41,948 nucleotides of DNA, taken from assembly GCA_031550405.1 (NCBI GenBank), contig JAVBOP010000034.1, positions 1 through 41,948 of the forward strand, in the 5' to 3' direction. The translations under genes and the position numbers were made by a program. Position 1 is the first letter of the stretch; the number at the start of each line of letters is the position of its first letter. Shown in pieces: positions 41,700 through 41,948 of the stretch. The notes beneath the pieces were generated by a model. That model had not been told where the DNA came from. It saw only the letters and a list, made by a program, of their open reading frames with translations, and did not search any database. The stretch comes from JAVBOP01 sp031550405. GTDB lineage: Bacteria; Bacteroidota; Ignavibacteria; Kapaibacteriales; UBA2268.

Positions 41700-41796
41700 T
41701 TGCTATTGTTTTCAAATTGCGGTTCAAAAGTATTAAAAAATCTGGTTTTCAAAGAGGCATTCAACGTTATAAATGCCGTTCCTGCGGTCAACTCCA
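41700..41796 (+). pseudogene. Scrap of a transposase N-terminal zinc ribbon (IS1/IS1595-like)
   Basis: The frame from 41729 reads SIKKSGFQRGIQRYKCRSCGQ, the end of the Cys-ribbon plus start found in InsA-type transposases (CPxCGSxxIxKxGFxxGxQRYxCxxCG). The preceding NCGSK lies in a different frame, so a frameshift separates them. A stop ends the piece at once. Relic only. Confidence 0.65.
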
Positions 41797-41808
41797 ATAA
41801 TTACCTAA

Positions 41809-41948
41809 ATTCTTGCCAATTTTGGGAACGTTGATTTTGTGATAAATCGCGGCGACAGGATAGCGCAGCTGGTTATTGCAAGGTATGAGCAGGCAAAATG
41901 GGAAGAAACCAATGAACTTGACAACACCGAGCGTGGCTCCGGCGGCTT
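41809..41948 (+). pseudogene. dut: dUTPase, 5'-truncated fragment (continues past the window)
   Basis: The frame reads [28 protein letters not shown]…ERGSGG. This matches dUTPase motif IV (NRGDRIAQ) and motif V (RGSGG). A TAA lies directly before it at 41806-41808 and the first ~95 residues are missing. The transposase scrap occupies that place. In this window it is therefore non-functional; a fused or reassembled start elsewhere cannot be excluded. Confidence 0.8.

Overview
The window is an AT-rich chromosomal segment from a flagellated member of the Bacteroidota/Chlorobiota (FCB) group. A deep lineage such as Kapabacteria or Ignavibacteria fits best, but this is inferred from gene content, not from a marker tree. 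Supporting signs are a Bacteroidota-type TAnnTTTG promoter before ffh, an S21 of the Bacteroidota type, IS1182 and IS630 remnants, a Big_2-domain surface protein, and a flagellin carrying its own sigma-28 promoter. Almost everything is housekeeping. No prophage, CRISPR array, rRNA or tRNA gene was seen.

Layout. 1-2.6 kb: end of a Big_2 surface protein, a transsulfuration PLP enzyme, and an NfnA-like flavoprotein. 2.8-6.1 kb: a tight three-gene set (acidic TPR protein, receiver-histidine kinase, DUF3108 protein). 6.4-14.3 kb: valS, a TPR sensor kinase, an RlmD-type rRNA methyltransferase and a radical SAM/SPASM protein. 14.6-18.3 kb (minus strand): flagellin, a ManC-like nucleotidyltransferase and ribBA. 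18.5-24.1 kb: ffh, gcvT, polA. 24.3-27.8 kb: an outer-membrane-like protein, a tandem-repeat patch, rpsU with a Tudor-like partner, a decayed IS630 element, an IS1182 scrap and cutA. 27.9-33.1 kb: a small membrane protein, ftsZ, a flavodoxin-fold reductase, an IS630-derived MITE, an orphan sugar-type ABC permease and an iron alcohol dehydrogenase. 33.2-41.9 kb: thioesterase, crcB/fluC, a FliH-like protein, an OPT transporter, fliG, cdaA, methylmalonyl-CoA epimerase, family 4 uracil-DNA glycosylase, then a 5'-truncated dUTPase behind a transposase scrap.

The most striking signal is not a gene. A 20-bp AT-only palindrome with a single G/C pair per half (TTATGAAT-N4-ATTCATAA, N4 always A/T) occurs about 25 times in 42 kb. 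It lies in most intergenic gaps, sometimes touching start or stop codons. A few copies lie inside genes, including the TPR protein, fliH and a dead IS630 transposase, where removing exactly 20 bp rejoins the reading frame. A second palindromic element (about 105 bp, four nested hairpins) sits in frame inside valS and adds about 35 residues to an essential enzyme. Together with the MITE and tandem repeats, this points to a genome shaped by small palindromic repeats.

Flagellar genes (flagellin, fliH, fliG) are dispersed singly rather than clustered. Two signalling proteins, CdaA and the stand-alone sensor kinase are also present, but the window holds no complete metabolic operon.
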